Below, one piece after another: positions 1-9,078 of a DNA stretch of 64,000 bases. How positions within the stretch are numbered: the first letter of the stretch is position 1; each line of letters opens with the position of its first letter. A model generated the notes under the pieces. The model was not told the DNA's origin. It saw nothing but the letters and a program-made list of their open reading frames with translations, and ran no database searches. This stretch comes from Natrarchaeobius oligotrophus (GTDB lineage: Archaea > Halobacteriota > Halobacteria > Halobacteriales > Natrialbaceae). The position numbers were made by a program, and so were the translations under genes. The stretch spans positions 124,001 to 188,000 of the forward strand of contig NZ_REFZ01000005.1 in assembly GCF_003841465.1 (NCBI RefSeq). Direction: 5' to 3'.

Positions 1-837
1 TTCGAGATCGCAGTCTGGCCGACCGACGAACCCGGACCCGACGCCGACTCGCCGTTCGAGGACGCCGAGTTGCCGTCGCTTCCCGGCGAAGACGACGTCC
101 GCTGGTACCACGACGCGACGCCGGAGACGCCCGTTTTCCTCGAGCCGGACCGGGAATCGGTCGCGGCCCCGGCGAAGATTTCGTTCGGCCTCGTCAATCG
201 TGGGCACAAATCGCTGTCCGGCAACCCGCACTACTGGCGGCTGTTCAAACTCGAGGACGATCGGTGGTTCCCGGTCGACCCCTGGGGGTGGCCGTTGCCG
301 GCGGCGAGCGTCCAGCCCGGCGACGTCGACGAATCAGAACTCTTCGTCTACGACGGCGCTCCGGTCCAGCGGCGAGGAACGCGAACCGTCGGTCACCTCG
401 GCGGCGGCCGGTACGCCTACACCGTCGGCTACAGCCTCGACGGAGAGACGTACGCGGCGCTGTTCGACCTCGAGGCACCGCCGCTCGAGTCGATCCCCCT
501 CGAAGCTGACGCGACGGTCGACGACGAGGGCGAACCGGTCGTCGTCGAACTGGCCGACTACGAAGACGCGCGGAGACCGGCGACGGTCACGGTCACCCGA
601 ACGGGTTCGAACGACGGCGTGGACGTCGACGATCGAATTCTTCCCGAGCAGCTACCCCGTCGCCCGTTCCGGATCCTGCGCAATTCGCTCCCGCTGTTCG
701 AGGACGGTCTCGAGACGGTCCGCGTGAAGACGGATCGCGGAACCGCACTCTGGCGGTTCGACTACGAAGCGGGCGAGACGGAGACGATCGAGTACGAGGG
801 CGACCTGTTCGACGTCACCGGAACGCTCGAGGAGTGA
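1..837 (+). CDS. unknown haloarchaeal protein, 5' end beyond window
   Basis: The reading frame is open from base 1, so the true start lies outside the window; 278 residues and a TGA stop are visible. The visible part is acidic, without membrane segments, Trp/Tyr-rich around residues 35-75 (numbered from base 1), and looks like beta-sandwich material with repeated short beta-type stretches. I recognise no family or catalytic motif. It is followed by a 55-bp gap and the ABC transporter operon on the same strand, but nothing ties it to transport. A surface or envelope-associated role is only a guess, because the N-terminus, where a signal peptide would be, is missing. Confidence 0.7.
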   Translation, partial: FEIAVWPTDEPGPDADSPFEDAELPSLPGEDDVRWYHDATPETPVFLEPDRESVAAPAKISFGLVNRGHKSLSGNPHYWRLFKLEDDRWFPVDPWGWPLPAASVQPGDVDESELFVYDGAPVQRRGTRTVGHLGGGRYAYTVGYSLDGETYAALFDLEAPPLESIPLEADATVDDEGEPVVVELADYEDARRPATVTVTRTGSNDGVDVDDRILPEQLPRRPFRILRNSLPLFEDGLETVRVKTDRGTALWRFDYEAGETETIEYEGDLFDVTGTLEE

Positions 838-905
838 TCGTCGCGTACCACTCGCGGTGAGTTATCAACTGAACTGACGGTGTAGCCGGGTTTGATGGGT
901 GAATG

Positions 906-924
906 CGACGTCATACCACACGGA

Positions 925-933
<9 letters not shown>
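906..933. promoter_or_regulatory. perfect dyad spanning the ABC ATPase start codon
   Basis: Bases 906-914 (CGACGTCAT) and 925-933 (ATGACGTCG) are perfect inverted repeats separated by 10 bp. The right arm contains the preferred ATG start at 925. A repressor bound here would block initiation or early transcription. The regulator is unknown; a TrmB-type protein is encoded at 9079. A chance origin cannot be excluded. Confidence 0.4.
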
Positions 934-2061
<1,128 letters not shown>

Positions 2062-2076
2062 TCCGATCCCGAAACC

Positions 2077-3036
2077 ATGAGCCTCCAAGATCACATCGAA
2101 TCGCTCACGGTCGATCGGGACGAGGGGGTCGTATCGAGCGTGGACCGGAACAAAGCGATCGCCATCGCGGTGTTTCTGGTTCCGGGGTTGACCCTGTTCG
2201 GAATCTTCTCGGTCGGACCGATCGTCTACTCGGTGATCGGGAGCTTCTTCGCGTGGGAGACGTTCACGATGGAGGAGTTCGTCGGCCTGGACAACTGGAT
2301 TCGCTCGCTCACCGATCCGCTCATCATCCACTGGTCGAACATGCGGGAGCTGCGGTATCCGATGGGCGCGCTCACCCACAACCTCCTCTGGGTCGTCGTC
2401 CACGTTCCCGCGAGCACGTTTCTCGGTCTCGGACTGGCGCTGCTGTTTGCGGACCTGAGAGGTCGTCGCATCCTCCGCTCGATGGTGTTCGCGGGCTTTA
2501 CCGTGCCACCAATCGTCATCGGGCTGGTCCTGTTGTTCGTCTACGATCCCCAGGCCGGGATCTTCAACGAGTTGCTCCGCGTGCTCGGCCAGGACCAGTG
2601 GGTTCGAAACTGGACGCAGTCGCCCCAGGTGGCAATTTACGCGCTCATCGCGGGCGGCATCTGGGTCCACACCGGGTTCAGCATGCTGCTGTACAGTTCG
2701 GCGCTGTCGGCGATCGATCCGTCGCTGATCGAGTCGGCCAAAGTCGACGGCGCGAACGCCTGGCAACGGTTCTGGGACATCATCTGGCCCCTTGTCAAAC
2801 CGGTGACCGCCGTCGTCGTCATCATGGGGATCATCTGGGTGATGCGAATGTTCGACATCGTCTACGCGGCGGGAGGCGCCGCCGGCGGACCCAACCACGC
2901 CTACTCTGTGCTCGGCATCGAGGTGTACCGGGCGGCCTTCCGGCCGGAGATCGATTACGGCATGGCGATGGTCGTCGCGCTGATCCAGCTGTTCATCGTC
3001 GCCCCGCTCGCGCTGTACATCGCTCGCATGAACTGA
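2077..3036 (+). CDS. ABC transporter permease, MalF/UgpA type
   Basis: Integral membrane subunit of 319 residues with about six transmembrane segments, the first at about residues 30-55 after a hydrophilic cytoplasmic N-terminus. The binding-protein-dependent transport EAA loop is recognisable near residues 223-240 (ESAKVDGANAWQRFWDIIWP), which docks on the ATPase. It sits 16 bp after the ATPase gene and 6 bp before the second permease, so this is one operon. By family knowledge it forms a heterodimer with the next gene product to make the substrate channel. Confidence 0.93.
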   Translation: MSLQDHIESLTVDRDEGVVSSVDRNKAIAIAVFLVPGLTLFGIFSVGPIVYSVIGSFFAWETFTMEEFVGLDNWIRSLTDPLIIHWSNMRELRYPMGALTHNLLWVVVHVPASTFLGLGLALLFADLRGRRILRSMVFAGFTVPPIVIGLVLLFVYDPQAGIFNELLRVLGQDQWVRNWTQSPQVAIYALIAGGIWVHTGFSMLLYSSALSAIDPSLIESAKVDGANAWQRFWDIIWPLVKPVTAVVVIMGIIWVMRMFDIVYAAGGAAGGPNHAYSVLGIEVYRAAFRPEIDYGMAMVVALIQLFIVAPLALYIARMN

Positions 3037-3042
3037 TCGATC

Positions 3043-4017
3043 ATGACCGAAGACGAGACCCACGAATCCGCGACCGCTCGCGACTCGAGCGCCGGTGCCC
3101 GTCCCGACGGCGGGTACCTGTCAGTCGAGGACGTCCCCGAGCGAGCACCGACCGTCAACCGTTCCTGGCGGGCGCGAATCGCCGAGAACATCCCGTCGAA
3201 ACGGCGCGCGCTGAAGTACGCCGTCGCGATCACCGTCGCCGTCCTCTGGATCGTCCCGTTTCTCGGGCTGTTCATGGCGTCGCTCCGGCCGCTGTCCGAG
3301 ATCATCGGCGGCTGGTGGCACCTCGAAGGGATGACCATCACGTTCGAGAACTACTACCGGGCCTGGAACTACAGCACCGCCCCGCTCGGTCGGGCGCTGC
3401 TCAACACGTTCATCGTCACGATTCCGGCCGTGCTGGTCGTGATGCTGCTGGGCGTGATGGCGGCGTACCCGTTCGCCCGGTTCGAGTTTCCGCTGAAGAC
3501 GGCGCTGTTTTTCCTGATCCTGTTGATCATGGCCGCGCCGCCGGAACTCGTCGCGATGGGGAACTACAACGCCCTCCACGAGATCGGGTTGTTCGACACC
3601 TACATGGGGCTGATACTGATCCACATCGGCTGGGGACTCGGCTGGGTGGTCCTGTTCCTGCGAAACTACCTGCTTGGCATTCCCGAAGAACTCGAGGAGG
3701 CCGCCCGCATCGACGGCGCTTCGCGCTACCAGATCTTCCGGACGATCATCCTCCCGCTGTCGACGCCCGCGCTCGTTTCCGTGGCCGTCATCCAGTTCAC
3801 CTGGGTCTGGAACGCGTTTTTCTTCCCGCTCGTGTTCATGCGCTCGCCCGAACTCTACCTCGCGCCGCAGGTGCTCCCGCTGATGCGCGGGCGCGTGCAG
3901 GTCGAGTGGGGCGTCATCGCCGCCGGGTCGATCATGACGATGGCGGTGCCGGTGATCCTGTTCGTGCTGCTCGAGCGGTACTACAAGCGCGGGATGGTCG
4001 CCGCCGTCGCGGACTGA
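3043..4017 (+). CDS. ABC transporter permease, MalG/UgpE type
   Basis: Second permease, 324 residues. A hydrophilic, charged N-terminal extension of about 60 residues precedes six transmembrane segments. The EAA loop is visible as EEAARIDGASRYQIFRTIIL near residues 215-234. It lies 6 bp downstream of the first permease and closes the operon; 39 bp later the small membrane gene of the convergent binding-protein unit ends, so the two transcription units meet tail to tail. The extension is longer than in bacterial MalG and may be a haloarchaeal trait. Confidence 0.93.
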   Translation: MTEDETHESATARDSSAGARPDGGYLSVEDVPERAPTVNRSWRARIAENIPSKRRALKYAVAITVAVLWIVPFLGLFMASLRPLSEIIGGWWHLEGMTITFENYYRAWNYSTAPLGRALLNTFIVTIPAVLVVMLLGVMAAYPFARFEFPLKTALFFLILLIMAAPPELVAMGNYNALHEIGLFDTYMGLILIHIGWGLGWVVLFLRNYLLGIPEELEEAARIDGASRYQIFRTIILPLSTPALVSVAVIQFTWVWNAFFFPLVFMRSPELYLAPQVLPLMRGRVQVEWGVIAAGSIMTMAVPVILFVLLERYYKRGMVAAVAD

Positions 4018-4056
4018 CGGCACGTCGCCCGATTTTCTTCGGTGCTCGCCGACCGA

Positions 4057-4356
4057 TCACAGCGGCACGTACCCGGCCCGCGTCGCACCCACGGTTGCGA
4101 GGACCACGAGGAGGTTCGTGAGAAAGAACAGCCGCGAGGACATCCAGGCGAACGAGAGCAACACCGCGAGGGGAAGTGCTGCGATGAGCGCCGGCCAGAC
4201 GCCCCGGACCGCGAGCGTGGCGAAAAACGCGGTCGTGAACAGGTACAGAACGTCGACGGCGACGGCGTTGGCGCTGCTCCGTCGGATCTCCTGGCCGACG
4301 ACGACCAGGGAGTCGAGGGGGCTGTCGTCGCCGCCGTCGTCGCCGACTCCCGCCAC
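4057..4356 (-). CDS. small three-helix membrane protein coupled to solute-binding protein
   Basis: 99 residues starting with GTG one base after the TAA of the binding-protein gene, so translation is probably coupled. The first ~30 residues are acidic and hydrophilic; three hydrophobic segments follow at roughly 33-51, 53-71 and 74-92. I do not recognise a named family. Because the associated binding protein has no lipid anchor, this protein could help retain or dock it at the membrane, but that is inference. It could instead be a generic small membrane protein that merely shares the transcript. Confidence 0.75.
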   Translation of the reverse strand: MAGVGDDGGDDSPLDSLVVVGQEIRRSSANAVAVDVLYLFTTAFFATLAVRGVWPALIAALPLAVLLSFAWMSSRLFFLTNLLVVLATVGATRAGYVPL

Positions 4357-4357
4357 G

Positions 4358-5608
4358 TTACTCCTCGACGGTCTCCTGCAGGCTGCCGTCGAGGGTCTCG
4401 ACGATCGGCTGGACGTCCTGGTCCGGCTCCGCCCAGAGGCCGAGCAGCTGCGACCAGAACTCCGCCTGGAACGGATCGCCGACCGCGTCGTCCAGGTCGG
4501 GCACCAGTTCGACCTCGTCGGCGTGTTCGGAGAGTTCGCGCATGATCTCGAGGTCGAACGCCTCGTCGGACACCTCGAGACTCGAGGGGACGAAGCCGCC
4601 GCGTTCGGTCCAGACCTCCTGTCCGTCGGGGGAGATGATCGCCTCGACGGCCTGTCGAGAGGCCTCGACGTCGTCGACGTACGCGGGGACGGTGAACCAG
4701 TTGATGCTCGTCACCATCGCCTCCGTCCCGGGGAGCATGAAGTAATCGAGGTCCTCCGGATCCTCGATCGCGCCGAACGCCGGCGTCCACGAGCCCATGA
4801 AGTAAAGCGGCGTCTGGTTCTCCCAGAAGAACTCGTACTGGACTCCGAAGTCCCGGACCTCGCTGAAGTAGCCCGCCTGGAGGAGTTCCTGTAGCTCCTC
4901 GAATGCGGCGACGACGCGGTCGTCGGTGAACTCCGCGTCGCCCTCGATGAGGTCGGCCTGGAGTTCGTGGCCATCGTCCTGTCGGAGGATGAACGCCTCG
5001 GTCACGTCGCTCAGCGGCCAGCCGTCTCCGTTTCCGGACGCCAGCGGGGCGTCGACGTCCTCGATTCCGTCGATCTCGTCGAGCAGGTCGAGAAACGCGT
5101 CGTAGTCGTCGGGCTCCTCGAGGTCGTGCTCGTCGAAAAAGGACGGCCGGTACCAGAACCCCGGTTTCAGGTCCATCCCGAACGGGGCGGCGTACACCTC
5201 GCCGTCGACCGCCACGACCTCGTGGTCGGTCGAGTACTCGTCGTCGTCCCACAGATCGCCGAGCGCCTCGAGGTGACCCGCCGCACCGTCCCGTCGAACG
5301 CGCCCCTCCGTGGGCAAAACGACCACGTCGGCGGTCGCGATCCCGGCCTCGTAATCCATCAACGTCTCCGTCAGGAGCGTCTCGGTGTCGCGCGGGGCGT
5401 ACGAGACGTCGAGTCCGGTTTCGCCCTCGACGTAGTCGACCACGGCGAGGAAATCTTCCTGTTCGTCGTCGGTCCAGACGGCCGTTATCGTCACTTCCTC
5501 CTGCGCGCTCGCGCTACTGACGCTGCCGAGTCCAGCCAGTGCGACGGTACCTGCGCCCATGCCTCGGAGCACTCCGCGTCGGCCGATTTGCGTGGTGTTC
5601 TCGCCCAT
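4358..5608 (-). CDS. extracellular solute-binding protein, family 1 (Tat-exported)
   Basis: Substrate-capture component for the ABC importer encoded on the other strand. The N-terminus has a twin-arginine signal (GRRGVLRG) followed by a hydrophobic stretch and an Ala-X-Ala-like site (SSASAQ) near residue 36; there is no lipobox Cys, unlike most haloarchaeal binding proteins. The mature part, about 380 residues, is very acidic and has the two-lobed family-1 pattern (for example NGDGWPLSD and FFWENQTPLYFMGSW). ATG at 5608 is preferred; the frame continues upstream without a better start. A TATA-like box and a palindrome lie just upstream. The opposite orientation to the ATPase/permease operon is unusual. 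Confidence 0.9.
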   Translation of the reverse strand: MGENTTQIGRRGVLRGMGAGTVALAGLGSVSSASAQEEVTITAVWTDDEQEDFLAVVDYVEGETGLDVSYAPRDTETLLTETLMDYEAGIATADVVVLPTEGRVRRDGAAGHLEALGDLWDDDEYSTDHEVVAVDGEVYAAPFGMDLKPGFWYRPSFFDEHDLEEPDDYDAFLDLLDEIDGIEDVDAPLASGNGDGWPLSDVTEAFILRQDDGHELQADLIEGDAEFTDDRVVAAFEELQELLQAGYFSEVRDFGVQYEFFWENQTPLYFMGSWTPAFGAIEDPEDLDYFMLPGTEAMVTSINWFTVPAYVDDVEASRQAVEAIISPDGQEVWTERGGFVPSSLEVSDEAFDLEIMRELSEHADEVELVPDLDDAVGDPFQAEFWSQLLGLWAEPDQDVQPIVETLDGSLQETVEE

Positions 5609-5648
5609 AGTTGGCCGTATGACCGATCGCAATCATAATGGTTTTCCA

Positions 5649-5672
5649 CACCTACGTGTAGGTGACATATTT
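5649..5672 (-). promoter_or_regulatory. promoter with palindromic operator of the binding-protein gene
   Basis: Read on the minus strand, a TATA-like box AAATATG occupies 5672-5666 and is followed directly by an inverted repeat with 7-bp arms CACCTAC/GTAGGTG and a 2-bp spacer (5649-5664). The expected transcription start, about 25 bp past the TATA box, falls at about 5643, giving a leader of about 35 nt before ATG 5608. A dyad between TATA and start is the classical archaeal repressor position. Confidence 0.55.
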
Positions 5673-5975
5673 CGAACAGTCACCGACCGTGATAGGTCAC
5701 TCCGATCGAACGTAACGACGATTTTACGGCTCGGTCGAAGGGGGTTCCCTCTCGGTAAACACTCACTGAACGGGCGAACAGTACGTTCAGTCACCGGGTT
5801 CGGTACATCGAAACGCGGAGCATCGGTCGTCTCGCTCGCGAGGTCACTCCGGGAGCCACACCACCCGGATCGTCACGAAGTTATCACATTCCATTCACTC
5901 AATCTAATCCGACAGTATCGGTCGAACGCGTCGGCGTCGCTTCGCCTCGAGTGATCCGTTCCCGGGTGGGGGAAG
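5673..5975. other. intergenic region without gene
   Basis: No convincing coding frame is visible on either strand. It contains an inverted repeat ACTGAACG/CGTTCAGT at 5765-5772 and 5784-5791 with an 11-bp spacer, and an AT-richer patch at about 5880-5930. It is upstream of the binding-protein gene and downstream of the gene ending at 5976. Confidence 0.6.
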
Positions 5976-6278
5976 TCAAGTCGAGCCGTCTCGAGGCGAT
6001 TCCGACCCGGTTCGAAGCGCCGACTCGATCGCCTCGAGGTCGGCCTTTCGAAACGGACGGTCGGCCCGGCTCGGATCGTCCTCGGGAAGAACGCCGATAT
6101 TCCACAGGATTCCGGCGCGCATCTGGGGTTTCGGTGGGAGGTCGTCGCCGATATCGTAGTCGACGGCGTCGCAGATCGCGGCGAGCGATTCCTTCGTGAA
6201 GGCGGTCGACTCGATGCGTTCGTATCGGCCGACGGCCAGTCGGATCTCGTTTCGGAGGTCGTCAACGGTTCGCGTCAT
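5976..6278 (-). CDS. conserved-looking small protein of unknown function
   Basis: 100 residues from ATG at 6278. The composition is typical of a folded, acidic haloarchaeal protein: a helical N-terminal half with a MTRTVDDLRNEIRLAVG start, a centre with KPQMRAGILWNIGVLP, and a charged C-terminal helix. There is no Cys cluster, signal or membrane segment. The frame continues far upstream, but only as the antisense shadow of the asparaginase gene, so the ATG after the asparaginase end is the sensible start. It lies 92 bp downstream of the asparaginase gene on the same strand and may share its transcript. Function not recognised. Confidence 0.7.
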   Translation of the reverse strand: MTRTVDDLRNEIRLAVGRYERIESTAFTKESLAAICDAVDYDIGDDLPPKPQMRAGILWNIGVLPEDDPSRADRPFRKADLEAIESALRTGSESPRDGST

Positions 6279-6370
6279 ACCGACCGCAACGAGGGTTCGG
6301 ATCGTGTATGTTCCGGTCGCCCCACCGTCGCGTCGGCTGGAGTGGGTTGGTCGTCGGGTTCGGCGGACGA

Positions 6371-7393
6371 TCAACGGGAGCGGTCGTACGAGGGTACGCG
6401 GTCGAATGCGGCTTCGACGCGCTCGAGCGCCGATCCGGATTCTCCGTCGACGAGCGCGAGCGCGGTCCGAATGCGGGCCTTCCAGGGCGGGAGGTCGCCG
6501 CCGTCGATCGCACCTGCGGCGCGCAGCGTCTTTCCGCCGCCGGGGCCGCCGTAGAGACCGGCCACCGATCCCTCGAAGCATCGAGTAGTGAGCACCACGG
6601 GGACGCCGGCCTCGAGCGCCGACTCGAGGGCTTCCCCCAGCGCGCCGGTCGCGTTCCCGAGGCCGGTGCCGGCGAGGACGAAGCCCTCGACAGCGTCGGC
6701 TGCCAGCGCGCGGTCGACCCGGCCGCCGTCGACGCCGAGCGCGTTCGTAACGATCTCGACGCGGACGTTCGGATCGAGACGCGCGCCGGGAATCGGACTC
6801 GAGTAGCGGCCCGGTTCGCGCAGAAACCGGATTCCCGCCGGCGTACTCTCGGCGATCGGTCCCGCGCCGGGCGAACTGAACGTCTCGAGTTTGCTCGCGT
6901 GGCCCTTGACGACCCAACGGGCGGCGTGGACGGCGTCGTTGAACGCGAGGTACGCGCCGCCGGCGTCGCTGAACCGATCGGCCGCGGCGGTTCGAACCGC
7001 CAGTTCGAGGTTCGACGGGCCGTCAGCGCCGAGCCGGTCGAACGGCCGCTGGGCGCCCGTGAAGACGACCGGAAGATCGCTCTCGAGAACGACGTCGGCG
7101 TAGTAGGCCGATTCGGCCATCGTGTCCGTCCCGTGGGTGACGACCACCCCGTCGACGTCGGACGAGTCGGCCCGCTCGATCGCGTCCACGATCGCCGTCG
7201 CGCTCGCCTCATCCATCTGAAAGCCCGAGCGTCGACGAACGGACTCGACGTCGACGGTCGCATGGTTCGCGAGTTCGGGGACGGCCTCGACGAGGTCCTC
7301 GCCCGAGACGGTGGGCGTCTTTCCCACCTCGCCCGAGTCGGGCCCCGTGCTCGCGATGGTGCCGCCCGCGGTGACGATTGTAACGTGCGCCAT
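6371..7393 (-). CDS. asparaginase (type I/II family)
   Basis: 340 residues. Enzyme of the asparaginase family, hydrolysing L-asparagine to aspartate and ammonia. Both catalytic signatures are present: TAGGTIAS at residues 8-15 with the nucleophilic Thr12, and HGTDTM at 87-92 with the Thr89-Asp90 pair. No signal peptide, so it is cytoplasmic. The length fits a complete family member and the ATG start is directly at the family N-terminus. An MFS carrier gene is divergent with 162 bp between starts; co-regulation is possible but unproven. It is not GatD: the N-terminal GatD extension is absent. Confidence 0.92.
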   Translation of the reverse strand: MAHVTIVTAGGTIASTGPDSGEVGKTPTVSGEDLVEAVPELANHATVDVESVRRRSGFQMDEASATAIVDAIERADSSDVDGVVVTHGTDTMAESAYYADVVLESDLPVVFTGAQRPFDRLGADGPSNLELAVRTAAADRFSDAGGAYLAFNDAVHAARWVVKGHASKLETFSSPGAGPIAESTPAGIRFLREPGRYSSPIPGARLDPNVRVEIVTNALGVDGGRVDRALAADAVEGFVLAGTGLGNATGALGEALESALEAGVPVVLTTRCFEGSVAGLYGGPGGGKTLRAAGAIDGGDLPPWKARIRTALALVDGESGSALERVEAAFDRVPSYDRSR

Positions 7394-7555
7394 GGCGGGA
7401 TATCGTCGCGAACGGGTAAGAACGTCCGCAAAACGGGAGCGTTCCGAAGCTGACGCGATCGAACGCGATCGGACGGATCACCGCCGGCTCGAGGCGTCGA
7501 CTGCCGGGATCAGTACCCTCATTGCGATCGGTTCGAGAGAAGACAGGTATCGATC

Positions 7556-8728
7556 GTGCGCTGGCGCTACCGCGAGACGGTGCTCGTGTTGTGTACGTTC
7601 GCGTTCTTCGCGACGATGGTCGGGCGACTCGTGATCAGTCCGGTCGTGCCCATGATCACCGCCGAGTTCGACGTCTCGAACTCCGTTATCGGGATCGCGC
7701 TGACCGGCATGTGGATGGCGTACTTCGGCTCGCAGTTTCCGAGCGGCATCCTCGCGGATCGGTACGGCGAGCGCGAGATCGTCCTCGTCGCCGTCGGCGG
7801 AACCGCGATCGCGAGCGTGTTCCTCGCGCTCGTGCCGGCGTTCGCGCTGTTCGTGATCGGCACGATCGCACTCGGAGCCGTCGCCGGGTTACACTACAGC
7901 GTCGCGACGATGCTGTTGACCCGCACCTACGACGAACTCGGGACCGCCATCGGCGTCCACAACACCGGCGCGCCAGCCGCCGGCCTCGTGGCCCCGCCGA
8001 TCGCGGCCTGGATCGGCGTGCGGTACGGCTGGCGGCCGGCCGTCGCCGTCGCCGGCGCGATCGCAGTTCCCGTCTTCCTCGCGTTCGCCTGGCGCGTCCG
8101 GCCGGTCGAGCCTCGTCGACCCAACCAGCCCATGCGCAACCGACTCGAACTGGAGGCGATCGTCGAACTGCTCTCGCGGCCGGAGATCGCCTTTCCGATC
8201 GGCGTCAGCGTCGCCGGCGCGTTCGCCTGGCAGGCGACCGCCTCGTTTCTCCCGACCTTTCTCGTCGAGCATCGAAACCAGTCGACCGAACTCGCGGGGG
8301 TGATCTTCGCCGCCTACTTCGTCGTCCAGGCGATCACGCAGATCGGCGTCGGCGCGGCCTCGGATCGGTACGGGCGGTACGCCTCGACCGCTGGGTGTAT
8401 GGCCCTCGCCGCGGTCGGCTTCGCGTTGCTCGTCGCGGTCCCCGGGTTCGTCGCCACGATCGCCGCCGTCGCGCTCGTCGGGACGGGCCTCGGCTGGGGT
8501 GCCGCGCTGTTGCCGCGGTTCATGGACGTCCTCGACGACGCCGAACGCGGGGCCGGGTTCGGGCTCGTTCGCTCCGTGTACGGGTTCGTCGGCGCGCTCG
8601 GCTCGGTCGTTACCGGATTGCTCGCCGATCTGTTCGGCTGGGACGTCGCTTTCGTCGTCCTGGCGGGACTGCTCGCGCTCGTCTGCTTCGCCCTCGTCGC
8701 CAACCGGCTGCTGGGGCTCGAGTACTGA
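7556..8728 (+). CDS. MFS transporter
   Basis: 390-residue polytopic membrane protein beginning with GTG, with about 12 transmembrane segments in two six-helix halves. The MFS loop 2-3 signature is visible as GILADRYGERE near residues 64-74, with the equivalent ASDRYGRYAS in the second half. By family it is a secondary carrier driven by an ion gradient. The substrate cannot be told from sequence. It is divergent from the asparaginase gene and 138 bp upstream of a tiny zinc-protein gene. Confidence 0.9.
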   Translation: MRWRYRETVLVLCTFAFFATMVGRLVISPVVPMITAEFDVSNSVIGIALTGMWMAYFGSQFPSGILADRYGEREIVLVAVGGTAIASVFLALVPAFALFVIGTIALGAVAGLHYSVATMLLTRTYDELGTAIGVHNTGAPAAGLVAPPIAAWIGVRYGWRPAVAVAGAIAVPVFLAFAWRVRPVEPRRPNQPMRNRLELEAIVELLSRPEIAFPIGVSVAGAFAWQATASFLPTFLVEHRNQSTELAGVIFAAYFVVQAITQIGVGAASDRYGRYASTAGCMALAAVGFALLVAVPGFVATIAAVALVGTGLGWGAALLPRFMDVLDDAERGAGFGLVRSVYGFVGALGSVVTGLLADLFGWDVAFVVLAGLLALVCFALVANRLLGLEY

Positions 8729-8866
8729 GCGCCGACAGCCGTACAGCGACGACCGAAACGGGACCGCGGATCGGACGAGGGCCGTTGTCACGTCCGAAGT
8801 GACGGAGCGGGTGTCCCCGAGAGACTCACGAACGCGTTATTAGTGAAAAGGTGGTACCACGGCTCG

Positions 8867-9019
8867 ATGACGGCGAAAGACCGAACCAGGGGTGCGGCGC
8901 GGTGTGCCGACTGCGGGCGGGCGATGGCAGTCCGGCTATCGGGATCGGCCGTCCTCCACCCGATCGGGAGCACGAACGGCTGTCCCTGCGGCGGGACCGA
9001 GTTTCACGAACTCGAGTGA
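8867..9019 (+). CDS. tiny zinc-finger-like protein (50 aa)
   Basis: Only 50 residues from ATG 8867 to TGA 9017-9019. It carries two Cys pairs, CADC at residues 13-16 and CPC at 39-41, arranged as a small zinc ribbon, and ends GGTEFHELE. Such one-domain zinc proteins are common in haloarchaea. Codon use in this frame is good, whereas the competing frames lack any motif. It lies 60 bp upstream of the TrmB-type regulator on the same strand. Its partner or target is unknown. Confidence 0.7.
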   Translation: MTAKDRTRGAARCADCGRAMAVRLSGSAVLHPIGSTNGCPCGGTEFHELE

Positions 9020-9062
9020 CGGCCGGCGCGTCGAGTGAAAGGTCACCGCTTTAGCCGCTCGA

Positions 9063-9078
9063 GCCCGAACGTTCGGGC
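9063..9078. promoter_or_regulatory. perfect 16-bp palindrome abutting the TrmB start codon
   Basis: GCCCGAACGTTCGGGC is self-complementary over its full length and ends one base before the GTG start of the TrmB-type gene. The position suggests an autoregulatory operator or a hairpin blocking initiation. No other copy was noticed in the window. Confidence 0.5.
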
